From Coriobacteriia bacterium (GTDB lineage: Bacteria > Actinomycetota > Coriobacteriia > Anaerosomatales > JAAXUF01): DNA of 32,397 nucleotides. Below, one piece after another: positions 20,994 through 28,759 of the stretch; position 1 is the first letter of the stretch, and each line of letters begins with the position of its first letter. The translations under genes and the position numbers were made by a program. The notes beneath the pieces are model-generated. The model saw nothing but the letters and a program-made list of their open reading frames with translations. It ran no database searches and had not been told where the DNA came from. The stretch covers positions 1-32,397 of the forward strand of contig JAAXUF010000018.1 in NCBI GenBank assembly GCA_013336165.1, given 5' to 3'.

Positions 20994-21722
20994 GTGGATC
21001 TTCTCAATTGGTTCCGTAATCGCAAAGTTCCTCGGCAGGCGTTGTCTGCGTCGGACGTGTCCGAGGCGGTCGTTAGTAGCGCTGGGCGAACAAAGTACGA
21101 TGTGCTCTTGGACTCCCGCGCCAATGGGGTCGATGAATTTCGAGCGTGGGTCTTGGATGCGTATCGCTCCTTGCTTGAAGACGGAGACTACATGGAGCTG
21201 CCTTGTCGTCCGGAGCGATATGCAAATCCCTTCAGCGTTCGGCTTGGCAACTCCACCACGGTGATTGAGATCGAGGGTGTTTCCTACGGGATGGGAGCTT
21301 CGACGAAGGTTTTTCATGCAGAGGATGCAGATGATGATTGGTACGGACTTCCCGTATGGAAGCTGATGCCGAAACTTGCTCCCGAAGGGAATACCAAGAG
21401 CAGGCAGCTGTTGGGGCAGCGTGAACAGATTCTTCGTCAGGCGGCTGACCTTATGGAGTACGCAAGGGATGTTCTTTCTGGCGATTTCAAGGTTCTGGAC
21501 GCCATCGTCGATCACCAACGCCAGCTGGATGAAGAGAGGCTCGCGCGAGCCCCTTCAAGAGCTCAACGTGCAGCCAATGTGGCGGTTTCTGAGGCGGGAC
21601 ATGCTTTCAAACGAGGCGAGTACTCAACCGTCGTGAGGTTGCTTGAGCCGCACCTGGCGCTCTTGACTCCATCTCAGAAGCGTCGCTATGACATAGCTCG
21701 TGAACGATCGGTCAACGCCTAA
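20994..21722 (+). CDS. Hypothetical protein with C-terminal TPR-like helices
   Basis: GTG 20994 sits five bases after GGGGGG, giving 242 aa. The N-terminal half contains VDEFRAWVLDAYRSLLEDGDYMELP and FSVRLGNSTTVIEIEGVSYG. The C-terminal 55 residues (AGHAFKRGEYSTVVRLLEPHLALLTPSQKRRYDIARE) look like a tetratricopeptide-type helical pair. No known family is recognised. Its cassette follows the divergent attC 29, but its own site is of the standard class. Confidence 0.8.
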   Translation: MDLLNWFRNRKVPRQALSASDVSEAVVSSAGRTKYDVLLDSRANGVDEFRAWVLDAYRSLLEDGDYMELPCRPERYANPFSVRLGNSTTVIEIEGVSYGMGASTKVFHAEDADDDWYGLPVWKLMPKLAPEGNTKSRQLLGQREQILRQAADLMEYARDVLSGDFKVLDAIVDHQRQLDEERLARAPSRAQRAANVAVSEAGHAFKRGEYSTVVRLLEPHLALLTPSQKRRYDIARERSVNA

Positions 21723-21802
21723 CAAACGTTTCGAGCTGACTCGCAAAAGGTTTACGCTTTCTGACAGCGCTACGCTCGCAGCTCAAACGTCAGACGTTAG
21801 GA
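21717..21802 (+). repeat. attC site 30 (86 bp)
   Basis: R'' is GCCTAAC and R' is GTTAGGA (last position mismatched). The stem is a variant of the 'gctgactcgcaaaagg' class. Confidence 0.92.
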
Positions 21803-21824
21803 CGAACAGACTAGGAGGCTCGTC

Positions 21825-22733
21825 GTGTTTCAGATGCCGAACGCGGTGACAATTTCGGCCCGGTCCTCCTCCCTGACCAACTCATTCGTGAACTCGATCA
21901 TTCCGGTCTTTCACCCTTCCCAGGAGGAGATTGAAGAGGCGCTCGCGGTCTTGGGCATGACGCTGGACCACACCGAGTGTGTCTACTGCGGGAACGCTAC
22001 GACAGAATGGGACCATCTCCGGCCCCTTGTGAAGAACAAGCGTCCGACGGGATACGTTTCGGAGATCGCCAACCTTGTTCCGGCATGCGGCAAGTGCAAC
22101 CAGTCCAAAGGCGGATCGGACTGGCGGACCTGGATGGTTGGACCAGCCAAGCTCTCGCCTCACACCCGTGGGGTCGCAGATCTCGAAAGCAGGATTGCGA
22201 GTCTCGAGCGATATGAGGAATGGCGCACGCCACTTAGGGTAGACTTCGAACAGCTGGCGGGCGGCACTCTGTGGACCAAGCATTGGGACAACCATTATCG
22301 ATTGATGGACCTGGTCTCGGAGTGTCAGGTCACGGCGGACGAGATCAAGCAGCTCGTTCGTCAAGTCCATGATCAGCGTTCGCCGCGATCTTCTGCACGC
22401 GGCGCGGTGCGTCCGCGATCCCGTACAGACCGCCAGCCACGGCAGGCGGCCCAAGCAGATGTGGAGCGGCTGCTGAGGAGTGTCGGCTACGCCGCATTCG
22501 TCGAGTACTACGCTGTATTCGCGGACTTGTCACTTTCAACCGAGCACGCGATCGAGCGTCTGCCCCAGCGCTACAGCGAGGGCGGACGGCGAACACGCGT
22601 GAACTGCGCACGTCGCATCATCAATGGAGGAATGGCCCGGGAAGCGCTTTCGGCCATCGCGGCTTCTGAGGCTGTGGACCCCGCCACCGTTCGGCAGGCT
22701 GAGCAGCTACTGCGTGAACTGGGGTCGTCCTAA
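21825..22733 (+). CDS. HNH endonuclease
   Basis: GTG 21825 has AGGAGG six bases upstream, giving 302 aa. The HNH core is complete: C52-x-x-C55, then EWDHLRPL with D63-H64, N83 in EIANLVPAC, C88-x-x-C91-N92. The four cysteines make the structural zinc site typical of this subfamily. The C-terminal half is an Arg-rich linker followed by a helical region (VERLLRSVGYAAFVEYY, about 210-300) that could bind DNA or a partner. No DNA methylase is adjacent. It may be a stand-alone defence nuclease. Confidence 0.9.
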   Translation: MFQMPNAVTISARSSSLTNSFVNSIIPVFHPSQEEIEEALAVLGMTLDHTECVYCGNATTEWDHLRPLVKNKRPTGYVSEIANLVPACGKCNQSKGGSDWRTWMVGPAKLSPHTRGVADLESRIASLERYEEWRTPLRVDFEQLAGGTLWTKHWDNHYRLMDLVSECQVTADEIKQLVRQVHDQRSPRSSARGAVRPRSRTDRQPRQAAQADVERLLRSVGYAAFVEYYAVFADLSLSTEHAIERLPQRYSEGGRRTRVNCARRIINGGMAREALSAIAASEAVDPATVRQAEQLLRELGSS

Positions 22734-22813
22734 CAAACGTTTCGAGCTGACTCGCCGATAGTCGTCGCACTCTGAAAGCGCTACGCTCGCAGCTCAAACG
22801 TCAGACGTTAGGC
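22728..22813 (+). repeat. attC site 31 (86 bp)
   Basis: R'' is TCCTAAC and R' is GTTAGGC. The stem is of the 'gctgactcgccgatagtcg' class. Confidence 0.92.
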
Positions 22814-22831
22814 CGATATGAAGGGGGATTC

Positions 22832-23311
22832 ATGGCTATCACGCTCGACGATCTCACAGTTAGCTTCGCGCACATCGATCGCGATGGTCTGCTTGCGGAC
22901 TGGGTCTGGCTCATCGGGACGAGCCGTTTGCCTATTCTAGTCACTGCCGCAGGTGATGCATTCCTGCAGGATGCGGACGATGGCTCGGTTCTGTTCCTCG
23001 ACACCCAGGCCGCTGAGTTGAGCACCGTGGCGGACTCCCCGGAAGAGCTGCGTTCGCTTCTGGCAGATCGACAGTTCGTCTACGACTATCTGTTTGTCGA
23101 GATGTGTGCTGACCTTGCTGCTAGGGGTCGAACCTTGGGGCCGGGACAGGTCTACGACTTGGAGCAGCCCATGGTCCTAGGCGGCAATTGTGTTCCAGAC
23201 AACATCAGGTCGCTTGATATGGCCGTGCATTTTTCGCTGCTCGGGCAGATCCATGAGCGGGCACGCAATCTGCCGGAAGGAACGTCCATTGCCGGTGTCG
23301 GTATCGAGTAG
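22832..23311 (+). CDS. Tdi1/DUF1851-type immunity protein (copy A)
   Basis: ATG 22832 follows AAGGGGGA and gives 159 aa. The pattern AAGDAFLQDADDGSVLFLD, then LGPGQVYDLEQPMVLGGN and VHFSLLGQIHERA is that of the DUF1851 / T6SS-immunity Tdi1 C-terminal family, in which the first characterised member protects against a type VI secreted NAD-targeting effector. No effector is nearby. A 97% identical paralogue (5 differences, counted by eye) lies at 28165, including the 18-base leader. Confidence 0.88.
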   Translation: MAITLDDLTVSFAHIDRDGLLADWVWLIGTSRLPILVTAAGDAFLQDADDGSVLFLDTQAAELSTVADSPEELRSLLADRQFVYDYLFVEMCADLAARGRTLGPGQVYDLEQPMVLGGNCVPDNIRSLDMAVHFSLLGQIHERARNLPEGTSIAGVGIE

Positions 23312-23316
23312 CTACG

Positions 23317-23400
23317 GCCTAACAAACGTTTCGAGCGGACAGCGAAAGCGCTACTCTTTCGAGAGCGACACGCCTGCCGCTCAAACGTCAGACGTTAGGC
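23317..23400 (+). repeat. attC site 32 (84 bp)
   Basis: R'' is GCCTAAC and R' is GTTAGGC. The stem is of the 'gcggacagcgaaagcgc' class, unlike the attC after the paralogous gene (attC 39). Confidence 0.93.
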
Positions 23401-23458
23401 GGAGTGTAGTACCATTTGAAGCGGGACAGAATAACTCTGTAGCATGGGGGGATCACAG

Positions 23459-24271
23459 ATGCAGGTGGGAGTCTATGTAGACGGGCGTCCTCTGGAGTTT
23501 AATGAGGTAACGCAACTGTTCAGCATCGGCAACGTGCAAGTCAGTCATGCCCAAGTGGCTGGATATGATCGAGCGGGTGAGCTAACTTGGGCAACTAACG
23601 AGTTGCGCAATTGGTTCTATCAGCTCCTGAGCCGGACTCCTCCGGCTATCCAGGCACCAGTTCGGAAACGTCGTCGCGCTGGCTTAATAGTTGTCATTGT
23701 CGCGTTGGTGCTCCTGTCTTGTTGCGGCATCTCCTCCTGTCTGGCCCGCTTGGGATCCGACGCCACTGGCACTTCGTCCTCGAACTCAGGGGCCAGTCAG
23801 GATCAGACTAGCACCTCGTCTTCGAGTTCAGGTGGCAATCAAGGTCAAGCGACTGCGGAACCAGTGATCAAGGTCGGACAGTCTTTCAGTACTGACAAAT
23901 ATGAGATTACTGTGACAGCGGTAGAGGTTAAATCCAAAGTGGGATCCGAATACTTTGACTCCAAGCCTGCTGAGGGCGGTGTCTATGTTGCGGTGCAGTG
24001 GAAGTACAAGAACATCACTAACAAGCCAATCAGTTCTTTCTGGAACTCATTCACCGTCAACCTTATCGACCCGAACGGAACCAAGTTTTCGTCTGACGTC
24101 AATGCCTCCAGTAGCTACGCGACTGAGATTGACCCAACGCGAAAGGTAATAAGCGATCTCAATCCGGGAATCACGGTCAGTGGCGGGACGGTGTTCGAAG
24201 TCGCGAAGGATTCCTTCAGCAAGGACAACTGGACCCTTCTTGTTGAGGGACAGAAGGTTTCCCTCAAGTAG
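23459..24271 (+). CDS. Membrane-anchored protein with DUF4352-like domain
   Basis: ATG 23459 follows GGGGGGA; an ATG at 23444 would place the ribosome binding site inside the gene. It has 270 aa. A cytoplasmic N-terminus (residues 1-66) ends with basic RKRRRAG, followed by one membrane helix (about 75-92). A Ser/Thr/Gly-rich linker (102-132) leads to an extracytoplasmic beta domain (136-270) with YEITVTAVEVKSK, YVAVQWKYKNITNKPI and VNLIDPNG, the telokin-like DUF4352 pattern. Codon usage looks more AT-rich than in neighbouring cassettes. An Asn-rich, low-complexity linker is consistent with surface exposure. Confidence 0.83.
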   Translation: MQVGVYVDGRPLEFNEVTQLFSIGNVQVSHAQVAGYDRAGELTWATNELRNWFYQLLSRTPPAIQAPVRKRRRAGLIVVIVALVLLSCCGISSCLARLGSDATGTSSSNSGASQDQTSTSSSSSGGNQGQATAEPVIKVGQSFSTDKYEITVTAVEVKSKVGSEYFDSKPAEGGVYVAVQWKYKNITNKPISSFWNSFTVNLIDPNGTKFSSDVNASSSYATEIDPTRKVISDLNPGITVSGGTVFEVAKDSFSKDNWTLLVEGQKVSLK

Positions 24272-24300
24272 ACATAGTCGTTCATAAATGTTCTCTACCC

Positions 24301-24386
24301 GCCTAACAAAGGCATCAAGCTGGCTCGCAAGAGGTTTACGTTTTCTGAGAGAGTTGCGCTCGCAGCTTATGCCTTAAACGTTAGGC
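24301..24386 (+). repeat. attC site 33 (86 bp)
   Basis: R'' is GCCTAAC and R' is GTTAGGC. The arms 'aggcatCaagctgg / gcagcttatgcct' form a private class, with TTAAACG before R' where the other sites have CAGACG or TGGACG. Confidence 0.92.
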
Positions 24387-24392
24387 GGAATC

Positions 24393-24680
24393 ATGGGTGT
24401 CGGCGAGAGTCTCTCGAAGCGATTGGTTGCGCATCGTAGGGCGCGATCGGCCTCGCGGCGCGCCCGTGAAGCGTTTCGGGCGGCGTACCCTGATAAGCGA
24501 ATGCACATGGGGCAAGTTGTTCTGTTAGACGATTTCTCCGTTGTGACCGTTTGGTGGGATAACAACATGCGGCCAAACGCTCGGTCATGGTGGCGCGTTC
24601 CGTCCCAAGATACACAGACTTGCGAGGAGCTGACGCTCGACGCCGTCTCGGTGATCCTCGATGTTTCCAGCGTTCGATGA
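24393..24680 (+). CDS. Small basic hypothetical protein, first gene of a two-gene cassette
   Basis: ATG 24393 follows GGCGGA, a weak ribosome binding site, giving 95 aa. The N-terminal third is strongly basic (SKRLVAHRRARSASRRAREAF), and the rest contains MGQVVLLDDFSVVTVWWDNN. No family is recognised. It is followed after 78 bp by a second gene with no attC between them. Confidence 0.65.
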   Translation: MGVGESLSKRLVAHRRARSASRRAREAFRAAYPDKRMHMGQVVLLDDFSVVTVWWDNNMRPNARSWWRVPSQDTQTCEELTLDAVSVILDVSSVR

Positions 24681-24758
24681 GCACACGGTTGTCGTATTGT
24701 GGGAGCGTGGGGTTTGGCGGGTGCGCGTTAAATGTGAATGGCAGTCAAGGGGGACTAG

Positions 24759-25220
24759 ATGAGTGATCTGTTCGCTGAACTCAAGCCTGACATCGAGGCG
24801 TTGGCAAATCCTTTGTTCGAGGCGTCGGAGATGTTCGTGCGCAAGCGCGGTCAGTTCCTGCCCCATGGGGCTGTTCTTGAGACTGACGGCAGTGTTCGTC
24901 TTGTCATGGCTGCTCCGGATGACCTCGACGCGAAAGTATCGTCAATCGAGATTCTGCCACGCCTGCATGAGGCACTTCGCCGCGAGGCAGAAGAACATGC
25001 GCTCAAAGCAGTGGCCGTGTGTGAGGACGTGACGATCACGCCGGCGGGACACAGGCAGACGCGAGCCGTCAAAGTTCTCGTCGAACATGCTCGTGGGCTT
25101 ACGGTTGCCCTCTATCTGCCGTATCAGCGAAAGCTGCTCGGCAGCTGTAGTTTCGGCGATATCTTGCTGATGGTTGCGGAGCCCGAAGTGCGTCCGTGGG
25201 CCGTGGAGAGATCCGCCTAA
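24759..25220 (+). CDS. Hypothetical protein, second gene of a two-gene cassette
   Basis: ATG 24759 follows AAGGGGGA and gives 153 aa. GQFLPHGAVLETDGSVRLV at about 31-49 and a long helix (ILPRLHEALRREAEEHALKAVAV) lead to VEHARGLTVALYLPYQR. The family looks like small soluble bacterial proteins I cannot name. The stop lies in attC 34. A GTTAAAT matching the R' consensus lies upstream at 24727-24733, which might mark a lost cassette junction. Confidence 0.8.
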   Translation: MSDLFAELKPDIEALANPLFEASEMFVRKRGQFLPHGAVLETDGSVRLVMAAPDDLDAKVSSIEILPRLHEALRREAEEHALKAVAVCEDVTITPAGHRQTRAVKVLVEHARGLTVALYLPYQRKLLGSCSFGDILLMVAEPEVRPWAVERSA

Positions 25221-25298
25221 CAAACGTTTCGAGCAGGCGGCGAAAGCGCTACTCTTTCGAGAGTGATACGTCCGCTGCTCAAACGTCAGACGTTAGGC
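25215..25298 (+). repeat. attC site 34 (84 bp)
   Basis: R'' is GCCTAAC and R' is GTTAGGC. The stem is of the 'gcaggcggcgaaagcgc' class. Confidence 0.93.
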
Positions 25299-25315
25299 AT
25301 ACGAAAGGAGAGTCT

Positions 25316-26173
25316 GTGAGGGTCTTCCTAAGCTGGTCGGGTTCACGGAGTCGTTTTCTCGCAGATGCTTTGCGAACATGGCTACCCCGGGTGATGCAGT
25401 CACTTCGTCCTTGGATGTCTGACGAGGACATTGCGAGCGGCGCTCGCTGGTTGCCTGAAGTATCGTCGGAGCTTGGGCAGGCCAAGGTTGGCATATTGCT
25501 GGTAACGCCGGAGAACCAGTCAAACCCTTGGCTTGTTTTCGAAGCAGGTGCCCTTTCGAAGACGATTGAACAGACATTTGTTTGCCCACTGCTATTCGAT
25601 ATGACTCCAGTTCAACTGGGCGGTCCTTTGGCTCAGTTTCAAGCGGTAACTCTTGACCGTGCGGGAGTCCTGAAAGTCCTTCAGAACCTGAATCGAGCAC
25701 TAGACGCTGATAGGATATCTGAAGTCGATCTGGGGGAGATCTTCGACGTATGGTGGCCTCACTTGGAGGCGCAATTGCTAAAGATTCCCAGTCTCGATGA
25801 ACCGGTCGCGGCGCCGCGCACGACCGAAGAACTACTAGAAGAAATCTTGGCGCTCAACCGCGAGCAACTTCGACGCGAGAACGTGCGGCTGGAGCACTCC
25901 CAAATCCGTGACGAGTACATTGATCAGTTCATACCTGTTATGGAACAAATGGCGGGGACTGTGAGGGTCATGCAAGAACGTGGAGAGATGATGGCCAGGG
26001 ATCTGCCGTCAGCACTGCACCCGTACATCAATTCAGATGTGCCTGTGGCCAGCATGGATCAGATGACGAAGTTGGTGCGCGATTCGTCAAAGATGAATCG
26101 ACAAGCATTACAGCAACTGCTGTCGATGCCTTCAGAATCAGAAGACGCTTTGCAGCCTGAGACAGATGCCTAA
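25316..26173 (+). CDS. TIR-domain protein, candidate anti-phage effector
   Basis: GTG 25316 has AAAGGAG five bases upstream, giving 285 aa; the frame is open further upstream through attC 34 but without a start. Residues 1-120 form a TIR domain: RVFLSWSGSRSRFLADALRTWL, DEDIASGARWLPEVSSELGQAKVGILLVTPEN and NPWLVFEAGALSK. E77 is at the position of the catalytic glutamate of NAD-hydrolysing TIRs. Residues 195-285 are helical and probably coiled-coil (EELLEEILALNREQLRREN), suggesting oligomerisation. No Thoeris ThsA or other partner gene is in the cassette. Confidence 0.9.
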   Translation: MRVFLSWSGSRSRFLADALRTWLPRVMQSLRPWMSDEDIASGARWLPEVSSELGQAKVGILLVTPENQSNPWLVFEAGALSKTIEQTFVCPLLFDMTPVQLGGPLAQFQAVTLDRAGVLKVLQNLNRALDADRISEVDLGEIFDVWWPHLEAQLLKIPSLDEPVAAPRTTEELLEEILALNREQLRRENVRLEHSQIRDEYIDQFIPVMEQMAGTVRVMQERGEMMARDLPSALHPYINSDVPVASMDQMTKLVRDSSKMNRQALQQLLSMPSESEDALQPETDA

Positions 26174-26252
26174 CAAGCGAATCGAGCAGAACGCCAGGAG
26201 TTAGACTGACAAGCACGCGGATGCGCGTCTGCTCATTCGCTGGACGTTGGGC
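26168..26252 (+). repeat. attC site 35 (85 bp)
   Basis: R'' is GCCTAAC and R' is GTTGGGC. The arms are of the 'agcgaatCgagc / gctcattcgct' class. Confidence 0.93.
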
Positions 26253-26344
26253 AGATCCAAAGAGAGTGCCGGGTTGAGGCGCCCCGCGCACGCACGTCTC
26301 TCGCTGCGTTGAACGCCACATCTTCGCCGGAAGGGGACAGTACC

Positions 26345-26824
26345 ATGTCATCGTCAGCAACCATCCCGGAACTTATTGACGCTTACCGCGTTGGCCCGGC
26401 CGCTTTGCGCGACGCGATCGCCGGGATGGACCCGGAGGCGCTGTGCGCCCGTCCTATCGCCGGCAAGATGAGTTCACTTGAGGTGCTTTGTCACATCGTC
26501 GACTCGGATCAGTTCATGTGTGATCGCGTCAAGCGCACGATTGCGACGGACAAGCCGCTGCTCATGGGCGTTGAGTCTGCGAGCTATCCGGGACCGCTCC
26601 ACTACCACGAGCGCGATCCTGAACTCGATCTACGCCTGCTTGCAGCGCAACGTGAACAGCTTGCGGCAGACTTGGAGCGTCTCGCTCCGCAGGCATGGGA
26701 ACGCACGGCGGTGCATTCTGAAAACGGCCTGCAGACTCTGCGCGAAGTATTCGAGCACGCTGTCGAGCACCTTGAGGATCATGTGGTCACCATCATGGAC
26801 AAGCGCAAGGCAATGGGCTTGTAG
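26345..26824 (+). CDS. DinB-family putative metalloenzyme
   Basis: ATG 26345 follows GGAAGGGGA and gives 159 aa; the longer frame from 26309 has no binding site. It is a four-helix DinB/YfiT-like protein: ELIDAYRVGPAALRDAIAGMDP, SSLEVLCHIVDSD (H50), then EVFEHAVEHLEDHV (H138, H142), giving the three histidines of the metal site. Members include thiol transferases and many of unknown function. The cassette has an unusually long 92-bp leader without an obvious promoter. Confidence 0.9.
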   Translation: MSSSATIPELIDAYRVGPAALRDAIAGMDPEALCARPIAGKMSSLEVLCHIVDSDQFMCDRVKRTIATDKPLLMGVESASYPGPLHYHERDPELDLRLLAAQREQLAADLERLAPQAWERTAVHSENGLQTLREVFEHAVEHLEDHVVTIMDKRKAMGL

Positions 26825-26881
26825 GGGGTCACTCCTTTGTGGACGTTTTTTTGAGTGCGACCTGTGGCGCGTGCGCTGACT

Positions 26882-26965
26882 GCCCAACAAACGTTTCGAG
26901 CAGACGGCGAAAGCGCTACTCTTTCGAAAGCGGCACGTCCGCTGCTCAAACGTCAGACGTTCTAC
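26882..26965 (+). repeat. attC site 36 (84 bp)
   Basis: R'' is GCCCAAC and R' is GTTCTAC. The stem is of the 'cagacggcgaaagcgc' class. Confidence 0.93.
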
Positions 26966-26988
26966 ACATACACGGCACTCGCTCGCAC

Positions 26989-27234
26989 ATGATACGGCTC
27001 TTCAAAGAAGCAAACGGCAGGGAACCGGCTGAAACGCGGCGCACCATTGCATTCAACCTAGATGCAATGAGGGAAGTGCCCACCGTGCTTCGTGCCTTGG
27101 AGGGGCGATATCCGTCGATATCACCCCTCCAGAAGTGTAGAACAAGCGAATCGAGCAGAACGCCAGGAGTTAGACTGACAAGCAAGCGAATGCGCGTCTG
27201 CTCATTCGCTGGACGTTCGATGGAACAGGAGTGA
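26989..27234 (+). CDS. ORF of hairpin cassette (copy B), runs through attC into the next cassette
   Basis: ATG 26989 opens an 81-codon frame (MIRLFKEANGREPAETRRT ...). It passes through the hairpin because CGA replaces the TGA of copy A, crosses attC 37 and stops in the next cassette's leader. No ribosome binding site precedes it. Only about the first 50 residues are cassette-specific. It may be a fragment of a larger gene or a spurious frame over a structural element. Confidence 0.35.
   Translation: MIRLFKEANGREPAETRRTIAFNLDAMREVPTVLRALEGRYPSISPLQKCRTSESSRTPGVRLTSKRMRVCSFAGRSMEQE
27099..27130 (+). repeat. Inverted repeat with 4-nt loop (hairpin, copy B)
   Basis: GGAGGGGCGATATC pairs with GATATCACCCCTCC around CGTC, with one C-A mismatch at 27106. 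It is the counterpart of the perfect hairpin at 6755-6786. Confidence 0.8.
27137..27221 (+). repeat. attC site 37 (85 bp)
   Basis: R'' is GTAGAAC (two mismatches, as in attC 10) and R' is GTTCGAT. The arms are of the 'agcgaatCgagc / gctcattcgct' class. Confidence 0.88.
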
Positions 27235-27239
27235 GGTAG

Positions 27240-28094
27240 TTGCCCGAACTAGGTTCAGCGGAAGCGCGGACATCGGAGGAGCTCCTTGTGGCTCATCGGG
27301 TTGAACGTCAGGACGAAGAGAGTCAGTGGGAATCCCTGACGGCTCTCCAGAAGCGCGGGGGGCAGACTGAATTCGATCTGGGCAGACGTTTGACCCAGAG
27401 TGATGACCCATCTGACCGTGAAATCGGCGCGAACCTTCTTGGCCAGCTTGGCTCGGGGACGCCTACCTTTCTCACGGAGTCGGTGGACATTCTTCTGACG
27501 ATGTTGGGCGATCCGGATTTGGATGTACTTGGAGCCGCCATCATCAATCTGGGGCATCGCGGCGATGTGCGCTGCGTCGCAGCGCTGTGTGAGTTCACGA
27601 ATCACGAGAGTTCTGAGATTCGCTACGCCGTGGCGTCTGCCCTTGGCGGATTCGGCGATGAGCTGGCAGTGGCCGCACTGATTCAACTTGCTCAAGATAC
27701 TGACTTCGACACTAGGAATTGGGCTGTGTTTGGTCTCGGGTCACTGACTGAGGCAGATAGCGATGAGATTCGCGAGACTCTGGCGAGTGCCCTTGATGAT
27801 CCGGACCTCGAGATTCGCGGCGAGGCCCTTGTCGGTCTTGCTCGTCGCGGCGATCTACGTGTACGCGCTGCGTTACTGCGTGAATGGGAGGGCAGCGATG
27901 TCAGCCTTCTGAGTCTTGAGGCCGCAGAAGAGCTGGGGGACTCCGCGCTCTTGCAGCGGCTCGAAGAACTTCTGACGACCTTAGACTTCGACGAAGGCGG
28001 AAGCTTCGAGTCGCAACTCCTAGCGGCAATCGCAGCGTCCAGTCAGGTTATGCGTGGTCCATCGAACAAACGTTTCGAGCTGACTCGCAGATAG
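27240..28094 (+). CDS. HEAT-repeat protein
   Basis: A TTG at 27240 is preceded by CAGGAG and GAGG, giving 284 aa. Repeated helical pairs of about 30 residues are evident: DILLTMLGDPDLDVLGAAI, CEFTNHESSEIRYAVASALGG, LAQDTDFDTRNWAVFGLGS and LASALDDPDLEIRGEALVG, the PBS-lyase/HEAT-type pattern. Such proteins are usually protein-binding scaffolds. The C-terminal residues (PSNKRFELTRR) are read from attC 38. No membrane segment. Confidence 0.88.
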   Translation: MPELGSAEARTSEELLVAHRVERQDEESQWESLTALQKRGGQTEFDLGRRLTQSDDPSDREIGANLLGQLGSGTPTFLTESVDILLTMLGDPDLDVLGAAIINLGHRGDVRCVAALCEFTNHESSEIRYAVASALGGFGDELAVAALIQLAQDTDFDTRNWAVFGLGSLTEADSDEIRETLASALDDPDLEIRGEALVGLARRGDLRVRAALLREWEGSDVSLLSLEAAEELGDSALLQRLEELLTTLDFDEGGSFESQLLAAIAASSQVMRGPSNKRFELTRR

Positions 28095-28146
28095 TCGTCG
28101 CTCTCGGAAAGCGTTACGCTCGCAGCTCAAACGTCAGACGTTAGGC
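28061..28146 (+). repeat. attC site 38 (86 bp)
   Basis: R'' is ATCGAAC and R' is GTTAGGC. The stem is of the 'gctgactcgcagatagtcg' class. Confidence 0.93.
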
Positions 28147-28164
28147 CGATATGAAGGGGGATTC

Positions 28165-28644
28165 ATGGCTATCACGCTCGACGATCTCACAGTAAGCTTC
28201 GCGCACATTGATCGCGACGGCCTGCTCGCGGACTGGGTCTGGCTCATCGGGACGAGTCGTTTGCCTATTCTTGTCACTGCCGCAGGTGATGCGTTCCTGC
28301 AGGATGTGGACGATGGCTCGGTTCTGTTCCTTGATACCCAGGCCGCTGAGTTGAGCACCGTGGCTGACTCTCCGGAAGAGCTGCGTTCGCTTCTGGCAGA
28401 TCGGCAGTTTGTCTACGACTATCTGTTTGTCGAGATGTGTGCTGATCTTGCTGCCAAGGGTCGAACCTTGGGACCGGGACAGGTTTACGACTTGGAGCAG
28501 CCCATGGTCCTAGGCGGAAATTGTGTTCCGGACAACATCCGGTCGCTCGATATGGCCGTGCATTTCTCGCTGCTCGGGCAGATCCATGAGCGGACGCACA
28601 ATCTGCCGGAGGGAACGTCCGTTGCCGGTGTCGGTATCGAGTAG
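28165..28644 (+). CDS. Tdi1/DUF1851-type immunity protein (copy B)
   Basis: ATG 28165 has the same AAGGGGGA leader as copy A. The 159-aa product differs from the one at 22832 at five positions, including A to V in the DVDDG turn, R to K in AAKGR and A-R to T-H near the C-terminus. Many third-position changes separate the genes, so they are older copies under constraint and not a fresh duplication. All DUF1851/Tdi1 motifs are kept. The attC that follows is of another class. Confidence 0.88.
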   Translation: MAITLDDLTVSFAHIDRDGLLADWVWLIGTSRLPILVTAAGDAFLQDVDDGSVLFLDTQAAELSTVADSPEELRSLLADRQFVYDYLFVEMCADLAAKGRTLGPGQVYDLEQPMVLGGNCVPDNIRSLDMAVHFSLLGQIHERTHNLPEGTSVAGVGIE

Positions 28645-28649
28645 CTACG

Positions 28650-28735
28650 GCCTAACAAACGTTTCGAGCTGACTCGCAGATAGTCTTCGCTCTCTGAAAG
28701 CGCTACGCTCGCAGCTCAAACGTCAGACGTTAGGC
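28650..28735 (+). repeat. attC site 39 (86 bp)
   Basis: R'' is GCCTAAC and R' is GTTAGGC. The stem is of the 'gctgactcgcagatagtc' class; the sequence matches attC 32 through the R'' and L'' boxes and then departs. Confidence 0.93.
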
Positions 28736-28759
28736 ACACATAACCGAAGGTTGACGCAC

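Noticed and set aside
25196-25315. N-terminal extension of the TIR gene through attC 34
   Set aside because: It encodes attC sequence; AAAGGAG and GTG at 25316 give a TIR domain starting in register.
26825-26881. T-rich stretch GGACGTTTTTTTG after the DinB gene as a terminator
   Set aside because: The preceding bases form only a weak stem, so an intrinsic terminator is not supported.
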